Below are positions 17,679 to 27,642 of a stretch of DNA of 64,000 nucleotides, piece by piece. Under the pieces are notes generated by a model. The model had not been told where the DNA came from and did no database searches. It worked only from the letters and a program-made list of their open reading frames with translations. Origin of the DNA: Halococcus qingdaonensis (GTDB taxonomy: Archaea; Halobacteriota; Halobacteria; Halobacteriales; Halococcaceae). The position numbers and the translations under genes are program-made. Position 1 is the first letter of the stretch. Each line of letters opens with the position of its first letter. Location: positions 1,488,001 to 1,552,000 of the forward strand of contig NZ_CP101943.1 of NCBI RefSeq assembly GCF_024508235.1. Reading direction: 5' to 3'.

Positions 17679-18125
17679 TCAGCGTTCCTCGCTGTCCAGC
17701 ACGCGGATCTGGTCGCCACGAACGGTGACGGGGATCGGGACCGTCGCCTCGTACAGTTCGACCGTCACCTGGTCCTTGCCCTCGTCGATGCGCTGGACCT
17801 GCGCCTTCTCGCCCTTGAACGGGCCGGCGACGAGCTCGACGATGTCGCTCTCGGCGATCCCCTCGACGTCGGGTTTCGGCGAGAGGAAGTGTTCGACCTC
17901 GGCGATCGAGGACTCGCCAGGGACGAGGTTGCGGGCGTGGGGGATCTCGTCGAGCACGCGTTCGAGGATCGCGTGATCGTCGGCCTCGACCATCACGTAG
18001 CTCGTCAGCGAATCGGGCGCGAGCGCGGCGTGGATGTCATCCGCCTCGCGCTCCATGATCATGTCGGCGACGGTGCGTTCCTGGCTCGCAGTCGTCTTGA
18101 CGGCGTACATCCCCATCTCAGACAC
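17679..18125 (-). CDS. spt5: transcription elongation factor Spt5 (NusG homologue)
   Basis: 148 residues. The NGN domain (MYAVKTTASQERTVADMI to about residue 85, with SYVMVEADD and NLVPGE) is followed by a KOW domain (VELVAGPFKGEKAQV ... QIRVLD). Archaeal Spt5 pairs with Spt4 and clamps RNA polymerase for processive elongation. MSEMGMYAVK offers three candidate ATGs; the first overlaps secE by 8 bases. spt5 after secE is a conserved archaeal order, close to the large-subunit ribosomal genes in many genomes. Confidence 0.93.
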   Translation of the reverse strand: MSEMGMYAVKTTASQERTVADMIMEREADDIHAALAPDSLTSYVMVEADDHAILERVLDEIPHARNLVPGESSIAEVEHFLSPKPDVEGIAESDIVELVAGPFKGEKAQVQRIDEGKDQVTVELYEATVPIPVTVRGDQIRVLDSEER

Positions 18126-18291
18126 CCCCCGGGAGGAAGCTCATCACCGTGAAGATCAGGAAGCCGACGATGCCGATGAGGATGATGCCCGCACCCGCGA
18201 TCAGCGCGATGCGCGAGAACTCCTCCCACGATGGCGTGCTGGCGAGCTTCAACACGCGCGTGTAGCTCGAAAGGTCGTATTTGATGTCCAT
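18118..18291 (-). CDS. secE: protein translocase subunit SecE (Sec61 gamma)
   Basis: 57 residues. MDIKYDLSSYTRVLKLASTP is the cytoplasmic amphipathic part and WEEFSRIALIAGAGIILIGIVG leads into the single C-terminal membrane helix, typical of archaeal SecE. It clamps the SecY channel. The 8-base overlap with spt5 indicates coupled expression. Confidence 0.92.
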   Translation of the reverse strand: MDIKYDLSSYTRVLKLASTPSWEEFSRIALIAGAGIILIGIVGFLIFTVMSFLPGGV

Positions 18292-18427
18292 ACGGCCGGT
18301 ATTCCCCGGACGAATTTCTATCTTGTGACACCGGCCGCCCCGCGTGACGAGAGCGAGGGATAGATAACGGACCCGTTGAAACCCGATCGATGACCATGAA
18401 CGCATCACAGGACGACGGAGGGATTTC

Positions 18428-19732
18428 GTGTCGAACAGACGAGCGATAGTCGCAATTCTCGTCGTCGTGGCGCTCGGGAGTGCCACGGCGTCGGTCGGAA
18501 TCGCCGGCGCGCAATCGACCACCGGCATCGACTCGTGTACGACGATCGACTCGTCGGGATCGTACACGCTCACGTCGAATCTCTCGACGGAGTCGGACGA
18601 CTGCCTCCGGATCACGGCGAGTCACGTCACCCTCGACGGGAACGGTCACGGGGTCGACGGCGGCAGTTCCGGCGTCGGCGTCGTGGTCACGGGCCCCGAA
18701 CGACTCTCGGACGTCACGGTTCGGGGAATGCACACGGAGGGGTTCACCCGCGGCATCCTCTTTCGGAACGTCGACAGCGGAACGATCGCGGACAGCACCG
18801 CGATCGGCGCGACCGAGGGGATCACGCTGCTCTCGACCGACGACACCACCGTGACGGAAAACACCGTTCGGGAGAACGCCCTCGGGATCGAACTTCGAAA
18901 AGCGAGCGACAACACGATCGCCGACAACACCGCGAACGACAACAAGTACGGCCTCCACATCGAGCGCGCGAGCATCGGCAATCGCTTCGTGAACGACACG
19001 GCGACGGGGAACTCGCTTTGGGATTTTTACTCCGATCGCTTCGATCCAGGAACCGATTCACAGACCACGGTGAAAAACCTCGACATGGGTGCGGTGACGG
19101 CCGATCTCTCGGGGACGAACGTCGGCGTACACGCACAGGGCGAGCCCGACAGCGCTCCGTCCGGCCGAACCGCCGTCGGGACAGCCGTCAGAACCACCGA
19201 TTACGGTGAGGGATCGAACCTCTCACTCTCGCTGCATTACGACGACGCAAGTGGTGTGGACGAGTCCTCGCTGGCACTCTGGAGCAGTCCCAACGGCGAC
19301 TCCTGGTCGAAGCTCGACGGCTCGACGGTGAACACCGAGGCGAACACCGTCTCGGCCGACGGCGTTCCCCATCCCGCGACGATCGGAGTCTTCGGTCGCT
19401 CGGAGAACGGAACGTCGAACGCTACAGCAGCCGCACCGCAGACCGCCACGGCGACGGCAACGCCGACCACGACGACGGCAGCCACCGCGACTGCAACGGC
19501 CACGTCGACCACAACGACCGCCGCAACCGCAACGCCAGGGACGGCATCGACGACGGATCCCGAGGCGACATCCATCGCCGCGGCTACGACGGCCGTGGCG
19601 AACGCCAGCGAGACGAGCGCGAACGGAACGACGACCTCATCGACCACCGGTCCGGGATTCGGTCCCGTTGGTGGACTGCTTGCGCTGTGTGTGGCCGGTT
19701 TGCTCGCCGTTCGGTTCGGGCGGCGTCGCTGA
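18428..19732 (+). CDS. NosD-like beta-helix surface protein with PGF-CTERM (paralogue)
   Basis: 434 residues, GTG start. Signal peptide (AIVAILVVVALGSATASVG), then a domain that begins STTGIDSCTTIDSSGSYTL like its paralogue at 15139, beta-helix repeats (HVTLDGNGHGVDGG, DTTVTENTVRENALGIEL, DNTIADNTANDNKYGLHI), a long Thr/Ala-rich stalk (about residues 338-405) and a C-terminal GPGFGPVGGLLALCVAGLLA helix with RRR. This is an archaeosortase-anchored exoprotein. It sits between secE and ftsZ, two genes that are usually neighbours. Confidence 0.85.
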   Translation: MSNRRAIVAILVVVALGSATASVGIAGAQSTTGIDSCTTIDSSGSYTLTSNLSTESDDCLRITASHVTLDGNGHGVDGGSSGVGVVVTGPERLSDVTVRGMHTEGFTRGILFRNVDSGTIADSTAIGATEGITLLSTDDTTVTENTVRENALGIELRKASDNTIADNTANDNKYGLHIERASIGNRFVNDTATGNSLWDFYSDRFDPGTDSQTTVKNLDMGAVTADLSGTNVGVHAQGEPDSAPSGRTAVGTAVRTTDYGEGSNLSLSLHYDDASGVDESSLALWSSPNGDSWSKLDGSTVNTEANTVSADGVPHPATIGVFGRSENGTSNATAAAPQTATATATPTTTTAATATATATSTTTTAATATPGTASTTDPEATSIAAATTAVANASETSANGTTTSSTTGPGFGPVGGLLALCVAGLLAVRFGRRR

Positions 19733-19813
19733 CCGGTCGCTATCGACAGTGGTGTGAGATGTGTTTCGCGGAGAAAAGGAAACGAGAGCCGGTTCGGTCG
19801 GTGCGGAACCGAG

Positions 19814-20941
19814 TTATTCGACGTAGTCGATCTCGGAGTCGACCTGCCCGCCGGATTCGCTGGCGAGATCCGAGCGGCCGTAGATCTGCGGCGAGTCGAC
19901 GCCCGTGACGACGATCATCGTCTCCATCTTCCCGGAGAAGCTCTCGTCGACGGACGCGCCCCAGATGATGCGCGCGTCGGGGTCGATCCGGTCGTAGAGC
20001 TCCTCGACGACGCCCTCGGCCTCCTCGATCGACATGTCCGGACCGCCGACGACGTTGACGAGCGCCGAGCTGGCACCCTTGAACTCCACGTCGAGGAGGG
20101 GCGAGCGCAGCGCCGACTGGATCGAATCGCGCGCCTTGTTCTCCGAGTCGGATTCGCCGAGCCCGATCATCGCGACGCCACCGTTCTCCATCACGGTGCG
20201 AACGTCAGCGAAGTCCACGTTGACCAGGCCGGGTTTGGTGATGAGTTCGGTCATCCCCTTCACCGAGCGCATCAGCACGCGATCACAGATGGTGAAGGCG
20301 TCCTGCAGCGGGAGGTTCGGCGCGTATTCGAGCAGGCGGTCGTTCGGGACGACGATGACGGTATCCGAGACCGCGCGGAGTCGTTCGAGCCCTGCGTCGG
20401 CGTTCGCGCGCCGGCGCTCGCCCTCCGCGGTGAAGGGGATCGTGGCGATGGCGATGGTGAGCGCGCCGGCCTCCTGGGCGGCCTGGGCGACGACCGGGGC
20501 CGCGCCCGTTCCCGTCCCGCCGCCGAGACCCGCCGTGACGAACACCATGTCCGAGCCCTCGATCGTCTCGGTGATGTCGCCGATCGTCTCGCGGGCGGCC
20601 TCCTCGCCGATCTTGGGCACCGAGCCGGCACCGCGCCCGCCGGTCTTGTCACGGCCCATCAGGATCTTCGTGTCGGCCTGCACCTGTTCGACGAGATGCT
20701 GGGCGTCCGTGTTGGCCGCGACGAGCTTCGCGCCGTGGATGCCCTCCTTCGCCATTCTGGTGACGGTGTTCGAGCCGGCCCCGCCACAGCCGATCACCGT
20801 GATCTGTGTCTTGAGTTCCTCGACGACGCCCGCGAGCTCCTCGTTTGTCATCGCTCCCGCGTCGCGCTCGCCCGCTGGCCGCTCGTCCTCGTCGTGGCCG
20901 TTTTCGGCCTCGTCGATGGCGTCCTCGATGATCGAATCCAT
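19814..20941 (-). CDS. ftsZ1: cell division protein FtsZ (FtsZ1 type by context)
   Basis: 375 residues. An acidic N-terminal extension of about 44 residues leads to [14 protein letters not shown], the tubulin signature [10 protein letters not shown] at 140-149, and the T7 loop [13 protein letters not shown]. It polymerises with GTP at the division site. Haloarchaea have two paralogues; closeness to secE-spt5 on the same strand points to FtsZ1, which is inference. A NosD-like gene on the opposite strand lies between them here. The C-terminal tail is short and acidic. Confidence 0.93.
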   Translation of the reverse strand: MDSIIEDAIDEAENGHDEDERPAGERDAGAMTNEELAGVVEELKTQITVIGCGGAGSNTVTRMAKEGIHGAKLVAANTDAQHLVEQVQADTKILMGRDKTGGRGAGSVPKIGEEAARETIGDITETIEGSDMVFVTAGLGGGTGTGAAPVVAQAAQEAGALTIAIATIPFTAEGERRRANADAGLERLRAVSDTVIVVPNDRLLEYAPNLPLQDAFTICDRVLMRSVKGMTELITKPGLVNVDFADVRTVMENGGVAMIGLGESDSENKARDSIQSALRSPLLDVEFKGASSALVNVVGGPDMSIEEAEGVVEELYDRIDPDARIIWGASVDESFSGKMETMIVVTGVDSPQIYGRSDLASESGGQVDSEIDYVE

Positions 20942-20965
20942 TTGTCTTCGAGTGGCGGAGGCCGC

Positions 20966-22327
20966 CTATTTATCTTTCCCCTTTCCGCTCGCAGCGCCGT
21001 CGAGCGGAAAGCGCCGCTCGCGCTTCTCGTGGACGGCCATCGGTTCGATGGTCCGCCCGTCGACGGCCACGGGTTCACCGTCGGCGAGACGGCCGAATTT
21101 CGGTCCTTCGGGAACGTCGAGCGTCCGCGCCTTCACCGGCGAGAACGCCCGCTCGTGCGCGACGACCGCTCCTTCCACCCGCTCGACCGTCTCGTATTTC
21201 TCGTCCAGGAGAGCGACGAGCGCGTCGATGACCGATGTCCGTCCGGCGTCGTCGAGCAGCGCGCGCTCGCCAAGGCGCGTGCCCGACTGTTCGGTCTCGA
21301 ACGCGAGCGCGTGGCGCTCGACGCTCTCGCGCACCCTCTCGGCATCGATCCCTTCCACCTCGGCGAGGAGGGCACTCGGCAGCGTCCAGCGCTCGACGTT
21401 CTCGACCGACGTCTCCGCCGCGGGTGCGCCGAATCGGAGTCCGTCGTCGACGGTCGTGACCCGCCGCTCGGCTGCTGCTGCGGTATCGAGCGGGATGCCT
21501 GTCGTTTCGCGCAGCCACGTCTCGCTCACGAGTTCGTAGCCGAGCTCCGTGATCGTGTCTTCGAGCGCGGGTCGCACACCCTCGACGAGCGCGCGCTCGG
21601 CACCGCTTCGCTCGAAGGCGCGGCGGATCACGTTCTCGTCGATGGCTCCCATCGCGTCGAGCGCCCAGCCCGCGCCGATGTGACCGACGGCCCAGTCGGT
21701 CTCGCGAACGACGCGCTCGAAGCGCGGGACGTAGTGGCCACCGCCGAACCCCACGATCTGGCGCTCGCGATCGGGAGGGACCTCGCGCAGGTCCAGGATG
21801 GCACGGGCGACCGCGCGTGCGCCCTCGGGATCGTCCCACTCCGATTCGGCGCTGCCCAGTTCGACGAACAGCGACGGTGCACCGACGTCGGTGGGGCCGT
21901 GGTGGGTGCACTCCGTGCCGACGTCGTAGTTCGCGGGTGCGTAGTCTGCGAGCGCGTCGAGCACCGCCGAATGGGCGTTCGGTGCCGCTTCGGCGAATTC
22001 CCCTTCCTCCCCACCGGCCTCGGCGGGGCCGAAGTTGCCCGTGTGGTGGGCGGTGAGGAATCGACCGGTGTCGCCGGCGTGTTTCGAGGCGAAGACGATC
22101 AGCCGCGGGTCGGTGAACGTTTCGGCGACGTTCACGAGATCGAGGTGGAGTGCGTCGAACTCGCGCAGCTCGATCCCCGGTGCGCGGTAGACGGTCCCGC
22201 CGCCCTCGGCGTCGGGGCGGGAATCGTCCGTATCGTGCTCCCAGTCGATGCACTCGCGGAGCCGGGCGGCGATGTTCGTCGAGGCCGCGTCGGCCCGGCT
22301 GACGACGATGGCGAGCGACCCGGCCAT
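20966..22327 (-). CDS. dtdA: D-aminoacyl-tRNA deacylase, archaeal DTD2/GEK1 type
   Basis: 453 residues. LAIVVSRADAASTNIA at the start, LIVFASKHAGDTGRFLTAHHTGN, CTHHGPTDVGAPSLFVELGS and IVGFGGGHYVPRF are the conserved blocks of DTD2, which hydrolyses D-amino acids mischarged on tRNA. The catalytic domain fills roughly residues 1-280; the C-terminal 170 residues are a less conserved extension seen in haloarchaeal members. Its ATG overlaps the stop of the antiporter gene (TGATG), so the two form one transcript. Confidence 0.9.
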   Translation of the reverse strand: MAGSLAIVVSRADAASTNIAARLRECIDWEHDTDDSRPDAEGGGTVYRAPGIELREFDALHLDLVNVAETFTDPRLIVFASKHAGDTGRFLTAHHTGNFGPAEAGGEEGEFAEAAPNAHSAVLDALADYAPANYDVGTECTHHGPTDVGAPSLFVELGSAESEWDDPEGARAVARAILDLREVPPDRERQIVGFGGGHYVPRFERVVRETDWAVGHIGAGWALDAMGAIDENVIRRAFERSGAERALVEGVRPALEDTITELGYELVSETWLRETTGIPLDTAAAAERRVTTVDDGLRFGAPAAETSVENVERWTLPSALLAEVEGIDAERVRESVERHALAFETEQSGTRLGERALLDDAGRTSVIDALVALLDEKYETVERVEGAVVAHERAFSPVKARTLDVPEGPKFGRLADGEPVAVDGRTIEPMAVHEKRERRFPLDGAASGKGKDK

Positions 22328-23676
22328 CAGTCGGCACGCTCCGGCTGGCCGGAGCCACCGATCGCCTCGCGAGCGTTCGTCACCGTGCGGCCGAGCAGTT
22401 CGCGCAGGCTCTCGCGGTGGCGGACGAACAGCGCGAGCCCGAGCACGACGTAGACGACGGTGTAGCCGTGGAGGATGAGGATCGAGACCTCGTTCGCCGC
22501 CTGTGCGCTCATCGTCTGGATGACGTAGAACTCGGCGAGGACCTGCGAGGCGAACAGGACGAGCAGCCCGATCGCCTCGCGGACGGAGATCTCGAAGTTC
22601 GAGAGGATGCCGATGGCGAAGAGGCTCTGGGCGGCCGTGATCCAGATCTCGGCGACCTGCTTCTCGTCGATCGGCAGCCCGCCGATGTGGCCGGCGGCGA
22701 TCGAGAAGACGACCGCGAGCGTCCCGATCAGCAGCGTCCACTGGTTGAGCTTCGAGGAGATGAGCGCGTTGAACCCGGCCGTCGAGCGCGCCTTGTTGAC
22801 GAGATAGGCGACGACGATGAGCTCCGGGCTCTCGGAGGCCAGCGGTGCGAGCCACTGGATCATGAAGAATTCGGGGATGCCGTACTGGAGCCCGAGCCGT
22901 TCGAGACCCGTGGCGAAGGGATGGACGGCGATGTAGATGAGCACGCCGGAGAAGGCGAACAGGAAGAGCACGACCGCGATGCGCGGAACTTTCGAATACG
23001 CCTGAAAGTACGCCGGGACGCCGACGTTTTCTTCCGGTTCCTCGACGTCGCCCCGGATGACGATGGCGATGTAGAGCACGTAGAGTCCGAGGAGAACGAC
23101 GGTGTCGAGAATGCCGATGGTGCCGCCGAGCGGGACGAAAAACGCGAACGCCGTCGCGGCGAGCAGGAAGGCGATCTCGAGGGCGATCCCGTGATCGAGC
23201 GTGACGACGTCGGCCAGGAACCCCGACCGGTATTCGACGGCCTCGTCGCCGAGGCGCTTGGCGCGATAGACGGTGAAGAGTGCGATGCCCGCCCAGCCGA
23301 TGCCGATCAGGATGCGGTTCGCGCCGGTCATGTTGGCGATGGCCAGCTGTGCCGCCCCGCTCTGGCCGGAGCCGGCCTGCCATGCGTAGAGGGCGTCGAC
23401 GGCGTACTCGGGCGCGACCGCGAGCACCGCCAGCACGGCGATGGCGAAGGCGGTCGGGACGTCTTTTTCGGCCGTCTCGGCGGCCCACGCGAGCAGGAAC
23501 GACGCGCCGAGGATGGCCGCTCCGCCGGCGAGCACCGCCATCGCCGGCGTGATGTTCGCACCCGGTGGCTCCGGGGAGAGATGGAGGCCGTGTGAGACGA
23601 ACAGCCCGAGGAACGGAACGGTCAGCAAGAGCGCCGCCGCGACGGCGACGAGCGGATGGCGTAAACGGTCGAACAT
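22327..23676 (-). CDS. sodium/calcium exchanger family antiporter (CaCA)
   Basis: 449 residues, about 11-12 membrane helices. The two inverted alpha repeats are clear: APEYAVDALYA ... NMTGANRILIG in the first half and ASESPELIVVAYLV ... GFNALISSKLNQW in the second, each with the acidic residue that binds the cation. It would exchange Ca2+ (or another cation) for Na+ or H+ at the cell membrane. Coupled to dtdA by a one-base overlap; no functional link between the two is obvious. Confidence 0.87.
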   Translation of the reverse strand: MFDRLRHPLVAVAAALLLTVPFLGLFVSHGLHLSPEPPGANITPAMAVLAGGAAILGASFLLAWAAETAEKDVPTAFAIAVLAVLAVAPEYAVDALYAWQAGSGQSGAAQLAIANMTGANRILIGIGWAGIALFTVYRAKRLGDEAVEYRSGFLADVVTLDHGIALEIAFLLAATAFAFFVPLGGTIGILDTVVLLGLYVLYIAIVIRGDVEEPEENVGVPAYFQAYSKVPRIAVVLFLFAFSGVLIYIAVHPFATGLERLGLQYGIPEFFMIQWLAPLASESPELIVVAYLVNKARSTAGFNALISSKLNQWTLLIGTLAVVFSIAAGHIGGLPIDEKQVAEIWITAAQSLFAIGILSNFEISVREAIGLLVLFASQVLAEFYVIQTMSAQAANEVSILILHGYTVVYVVLGLALFVRHRESLRELLGRTVTNAREAIGGSGQPERAD

Positions 23677-23735
23677 GGTCGAACCGAGCGAGGCACGTAC
23701 CTATCTCTTTTGCTGTGGGCTGCGCGGACCGGCCC

Positions 23736-23742
23736 GCTTATC
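23736..23742 (+). promoter_or_regulatory. TATA-like box of aroE
   Basis: GCTTATC, 25-31 bases before the ATG at 23767. It supports that ATG over the TTG nine bases upstream. Confidence 0.5.
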
Positions 23743-23766
23743 GCCCCCGGGTCGTGATTGACGCCC

Positions 23767-24588
23767 ATGCAGGTGTTCGGACTCGTCGGCTCGCCGGTCG
23801 AGCATTCGCTGTCGCCGCCGCTACACGAGGCGGCCTACCGCGAACTGGGGATCGACGCGCGGTACGTCACCTTCGAACCCGATCCCGACGATCTCGCGGC
23901 GGCCATCGACGGTGCTCGCGCGCTCGGGATCCAGGGGCTGAACGTCACGATCCCGTTCAAGCGCGACGTGCGCGACTACTGCGAACCGGACACGCTTGCG
24001 GCACGGATCGGCGCGGTCAACACGCTCGATTTCGGCGGAGAACGACTAACTGGCTACAACACCGACGCAATCGGCGTCACGCGCGCGTTCGCCCATCACG
24101 ACGTGTCGCTCTCCGGGCGGGCGGTCGTCGTCGGCGCGGGTGGGGCGGGCCGTGCGGCGGCGTTCGCGCTTGCCGACGAAGGAATGGCGGTCGCCATCGC
24201 CAACCGGACCGCCGAGCGCGCCCGCGAACTCGCCAGCGAGATCGACGGTGCGACAGGCCACGGTCTCGACGAACTCGACGAACTCCTCGCGGACGCCGAC
24301 GTCCTGGTGAACGCCACGAGCGTCGGGATGGACGGGGACGTCTCACCCGTCGACTCCGAAGCGTTGCACGGCGATCTCGCCGTTCTCGACGCGGTCTATT
24401 CGCCGATCGAGACGCGATTGCTCCGCGAGGCTGCCGCCACGGGGGCGACAACGATCGACGGCGCGTGGATGCTGCTCTACCAGGGCGTGGCGGCCTTCGA
24501 GCGGTGGACCGAGCGTACGGCCCCCGTCGAGACGATGAACGAGGTGCTTCGGGAACGGCTCGCGTCGGACGACGGTGGCTCGGACTGA
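23767..24588 (+). CDS. aroE: shikimate dehydrogenase
   Basis: 273 residues. [16 protein letters not shown] binds shikimate, Lys65 in NVTIPFK and Asp100 in GYNTD are the catalytic pair, and [14 protein letters not shown] at about 120-133 with NRTAER is the NADP-binding Rossmann motif. It reduces 3-dehydroshikimate in aromatic amino acid synthesis. Shikimate kinase and chorismate mutase lie 6-8 kb downstream in the same window. Confidence 0.94.
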   Translation: MQVFGLVGSPVEHSLSPPLHEAAYRELGIDARYVTFEPDPDDLAAAIDGARALGIQGLNVTIPFKRDVRDYCEPDTLAARIGAVNTLDFGGERLTGYNTDAIGVTRAFAHHDVSLSGRAVVVGAGGAGRAAAFALADEGMAVAIANRTAERARELASEIDGATGHGLDELDELLADADVLVNATSVGMDGDVSPVDSEALHGDLAVLDAVYSPIETRLLREAAATGATTIDGAWMLLYQGVAAFERWTERTAPVETMNEVLRERLASDDGGSD

Positions 24589-24654
24589 CGACTGAAGAAC
24601 TATCGAACCGCCAACGCGACCGGCATCGTCCTTTTTCGGACTTCCGTCCGACAG

Positions 24655-24663
24655 TATATTTAA
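24655..24663 (+). promoter_or_regulatory. TATA box of the acidic repeat/HhH gene
   Basis: TATATTTAA, 24-32 bases before ATG 24687. It sets that start, since the ATG at 24672 would be too close for a leaderless mRNA. The T-run at 24632-24636 just upstream may end the aroE transcript. Confidence 0.6.
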
Positions 24664-24686
24664 CCCCGGGGATGGTAGGAGCGGCC

Positions 24687-25499
24687 ATGACGCTGCTCGA
24701 TACCATCAAATCGCTGCTCGGTCTGGACGACGGTCGGTCGGAGGATCGCCGCGAGCGCTCGCGGTCGACACCGACGACGGACTCCGAGGACGCCGTCAAG
24801 GGAACCGATACCGACGAACCGGCAGCCGCCGGCGGCGACGCTGCCGGTTCGACCGCATCGATCGTCGACGAAAACGCCGAGGGCGGTGCCGAACCCGGTG
24901 AGGTCACGGGATCGGCGTCCACCGAGAACGACGACTCCCCCATCGAAGGGGACGCCGACGCGAACGAGTCGGCAGCGGCCGGCGGCGACGCGGCCGCCTC
25001 GACCGGTTCGATGACCGAGGAGGACGGTTCCGAGGGTGCCGCCGAGCCCGGCGAGGCGGTCGGCCCGACCGACGACGAGGAGATCGAACCTGTCGAGGGA
25101 GACGAGACCGACGACGGCGGCGAAGCCGAGGACGACGAATCGGAAGCCGACGACGTGGGAGACGGCGACGGTACCGCCGACGAGGCCGCCGCGGCGGGCA
25201 GCGACGCGAGCGGTTCGACGGGCTCGATCACCGAGGAGACCAACGAGTCGATCTCGGCGGCCGAGGACGCCGAGGCCGCCGGGCCGACCGACGCGGACCC
25301 GGGCGACGACGCCGCCGACAACGACGTCGACGCGCTGAAGGGGATCGGCCCGTCCTACGCCGATCGGCTCGGCGAGGCAGGCATCGAGAACATCGCTGAT
25401 CTCGCCGACGCCGACCCTGAAACGGTCGCCGACGAGGTCGACGTCGCCGAGAGCCGGGTCGAACGCTGGAGCGAACGCGCGAAGGCCCGCCGACAGTAG
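24687..25499 (+). CDS. acidic repeat protein with C-terminal helix-hairpin-helix domain
   Basis: 270 residues. MTLLDTIKSLLGLDD is an amphipathic N-terminal helix. The middle is extremely acidic and low in complexity, and a 19-residue core of the form E-x-AAAG-x-DA-x-x-ST-x-S-x-x-x-E occurs three times (residues 44-62, 94-112, 166-184). The C terminus (about 214-266; DALKGIGPSYADRLGEAGI, then IADLADADPETVADEV) is a helix-hairpin-helix domain that normally binds DNA without sequence specificity. Function unknown. The disordered acidic linker suggests tethering of a DNA-binding module to a partner. Confidence 0.72.
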   Translation: MTLLDTIKSLLGLDDGRSEDRRERSRSTPTTDSEDAVKGTDTDEPAAAGGDAAGSTASIVDENAEGGAEPGEVTGSASTENDDSPIEGDADANESAAAGGDAAASTGSMTEEDGSEGAAEPGEAVGPTDDEEIEPVEGDETDDGGEAEDDESEADDVGDGDGTADEAAAAGSDASGSTGSITEETNESISAAEDAEAAGPTDADPGDDAADNDVDALKGIGPSYADRLGEAGIENIADLADADPETVADEVDVAESRVERWSERAKARRQ

Positions 25500-25573
25500 C
25501 TCATTTCGTGTGGATGGCCACCTGGCGAACCGAACCACAACACCGTTGATCATGCGGGTGCGTTCTCGATGCA

Positions 25574-27064
25574 ATGGACCGGACCGTCGTCACGTCCCGT
25601 GAATCGTTCCGCGAGGCCGTCCGGAATGCACCGGGCGCGTGTCGCGTTCCGGTCGAGGTACGGACCACGGTCCGGGACCCGTTCGCGGCCTACCGGCGTG
25701 CGCGAACCGACGAGGGCGGCGTCTTTCTGGAGACTTCGGGCGGGCAGTCGGGCTGGGGTTATTTCGGCGTCGAGCCGCGCGCGTTCCGGACCGTCGAAGC
25801 GGATGGCGAAGGTGCGTTCGACGCGATCGACGACCAGACCGACGAGCAGTTGAACCGTGCCGGCTGTGACGTTCCCTACCCGTGCGGTGCCATCGGCTGG
25901 CTCTCGTACGACGTCGCCCGCGAGCTCGAATCGCTGCCAGCGACGACGATCGACGATCGGGGGTTCCCACGCGCACAGATCGGCTTCTACGACCGCCTCG
26001 CCGCCTGGGAGGAGCCCCGCGGCGAGACGACGACGACGCTCCGCGTGACCGCCTGTCCGCGCGTCGACGGCGAGAACCGGTCGGTTGCGGCGATCGACGA
26101 GCTGTACGAGACGGGTCGCGAGCGCGCGCTCGCGCTGGTTCGTGCCGTTCACGAGGGCGATCCGTCAGTCGAGGAAGCGACGAGAGCGGCAGGTTCGATC
26201 CGCTTCGAGAGCGACTGTTCGCGCGAGGCGTTCGCCGAGCGCGTTGCGACGGTGAGAGAACGGATCCGCGACGGTGAGACGTTCCAGGCGAACGTCTCCC
26301 AGCGCCTGAGCGCGCCCGCGACCGTCCATCCCGTCGAGCTCTTCGCCGCCCTCCGGACCGTGAACCCGGCACCCTACTCGGCGCTGGTCGAGTTCCCGGA
26401 CGTCGATCTCGTGAGCGCGAGCCCCGAACTCCTCTGTGAGCGCGAGGGAAGAGCGGTGACGACCGAGCCGATCGCGGGCACCCGACCGCGTGGGGAGACG
26501 AACGCCGCGGACCGCGAGCTCGAAGACGACCTCCTCGCGGACGAGAAGGAGCGCGCCGAACACGCCATGCTCGTCGATCTCGAACGGAACGATCTCGGGA
26601 AGGTTTGCGAGTACGGCTCGGTGACGGTGAGCGATTACCGGCGCGTCGATCGGTACTCGTCGGTGATGCATCTGGTCTCGATCGTCGACGGTCGTCTTCG
26701 CGAAGGGACGAGCCTCGCCGACGTGCTCGCGGCCGTCTTCCCCGGCGGGACGATCACCGGCGCGCCGAAACCGCGCACGATGGCGATCATCGACGAAGTC
26801 GAGCGCTCGCGCCGCGGGCCCTACACCGGGAGCCTCGGCATCGTCGGGCTCGACGAGCGCGCGACGTTCAACATCCTCATCCGAACGCTCGTCCGGCGCG
26901 ATGGGGAGTACTCGCTGCGCGTCGGCGCGGGCATCGTCCACGACTCGGAGCCCGAACGCGAATACGACGAGACGCTCGCCAAGGCCGGCGGTCTCGTCGA
27001 CGCGCTCTCGCGGGCGCTCGACGCCGACGTGACGATCGCGGACCGTGAGGGGGTCGAGCAGTGA
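25574..27064 (+). CDS. pabB: aminodeoxychorismate synthase component I
   Basis: 496 residues of the chorismate-binding family. Conserved blocks: [75 protein letters not shown] and [22 protein letters not shown], and a class IV aminotransferase two genes on, favour PabB over TrpE. It adds ammonia to chorismate to make aminodeoxychorismate for folate/methanopterin precursors. TrpE cannot be fully ruled out by eye. Overlaps pabA by 4 bases (GTGA). Confidence 0.85.
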   Translation: MDRTVVTSRESFREAVRNAPGACRVPVEVRTTVRDPFAAYRRARTDEGGVFLETSGGQSGWGYFGVEPRAFRTVEADGEGAFDAIDDQTDEQLNRAGCDVPYPCGAIGWLSYDVARELESLPATTIDDRGFPRAQIGFYDRLAAWEEPRGETTTTLRVTACPRVDGENRSVAAIDELYETGRERALALVRAVHEGDPSVEEATRAAGSIRFESDCSREAFAERVATVRERIRDGETFQANVSQRLSAPATVHPVELFAALRTVNPAPYSALVEFPDVDLVSASPELLCEREGRAVTTEPIAGTRPRGETNAADRELEDDLLADEKERAEHAMLVDLERNDLGKVCEYGSVTVSDYRRVDRYSSVMHLVSIVDGRLREGTSLADVLAAVFPGGTITGAPKPRTMAIIDEVERSRRGPYTGSLGIVGLDERATFNILIRTLVRRDGEYSLRVGAGIVHDSEPEREYDETLAKAGGLVDALSRALDADVTIADREGVEQ

Positions 27065-27642
27065 TTCTGGTCATCGACAACTACGACTCGTTCGTCTACA
27101 ACCTCGTCCAGTACGTCGGCGTCCACGACGAGGTGTGCGTCCGGCGCAACGACGCGATCACGGTCGACGGAATCCACGAACTCGACCCCGACGGGGTCGT
27201 CGTCTCGCCTGGTCCTGGAACGCCGGAAGAGGCGGGCGTCTCGATGGCGGTGTTCGCCGAGCTCGACTACCCGACGCTGGGGGTCTGCCTCGGGCTTCAG
27301 GCGCTCTGTGCGGCGGCAGGCGCGCCAGTCGGCCACGCGCCGGACGTGATCCACGGCAAGCCCTCGCGTATCGGCCACGACGGCCGCGGGGTCTTCGCCG
27401 ACCTGCCGAACCCCCTTGTTGCCGGGCGCTACCACTCGCTCGCGGTCGAGCGCGACGATCTCCCGGAAACCCTCGACGCCTGCGCCGCCACCGACGACGA
27501 ACGCCGGGTCGTGATGGGCGTGCGCCACACCGTGAAGCCGCACATCGGCGTCCAGTTCCACCCCGAGAGCATCCTCACCGAGAGCGGCACGGACCTCGTC
27601 CGCGCGTTCTGCGAGCGCTGCGCGAACGGAGGAAAGCCATGA
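27061..27642 (+). CDS. pabA: aminodeoxychorismate synthase glutamine amidotransferase component
   Basis: 193 residues, GTG start overlapping the pabB stop. [36 protein letters not shown] with the nucleophile Cys, and [14 protein letters not shown] with the catalytic His-x-Glu form a complete class I glutamine amidotransferase. It feeds ammonia to PabB. May also serve anthranilate synthase, as PabA/TrpG proteins do in other species. Confidence 0.88.
   Translation: MILVIDNYDSFVYNLVQYVGVHDEVCVRRNDAITVDGIHELDPDGVVVSPGPGTPEEAGVSMAVFAELDYPTLGVCLGLQALCAAAGAPVGHAPDVIHGKPSRIGHDGRGVFADLPNPLVAGRYHSLAVERDDLPETLDACAATDDERRVVMGVRHTVKPHIGVQFHPESILTESGTDLVRAFCERCANGGKP

Noticed and set aside
19754-22453. 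An 899-codon open frame on the plus strand
   Set aside because: It is antisense to ftsZ and dtdA, both with strong family motifs; such long shadows are usual in GC-rich DNA. The translation is Arg/Asp-rich without any known motif.
22417-23595. A 392-codon open frame on the plus strand, antisense to the cation antiporter
   Set aside because: Very Asp/Glu/Arg-rich without hydrophobic pattern, while the minus frame has clear membrane helices and alpha repeats.
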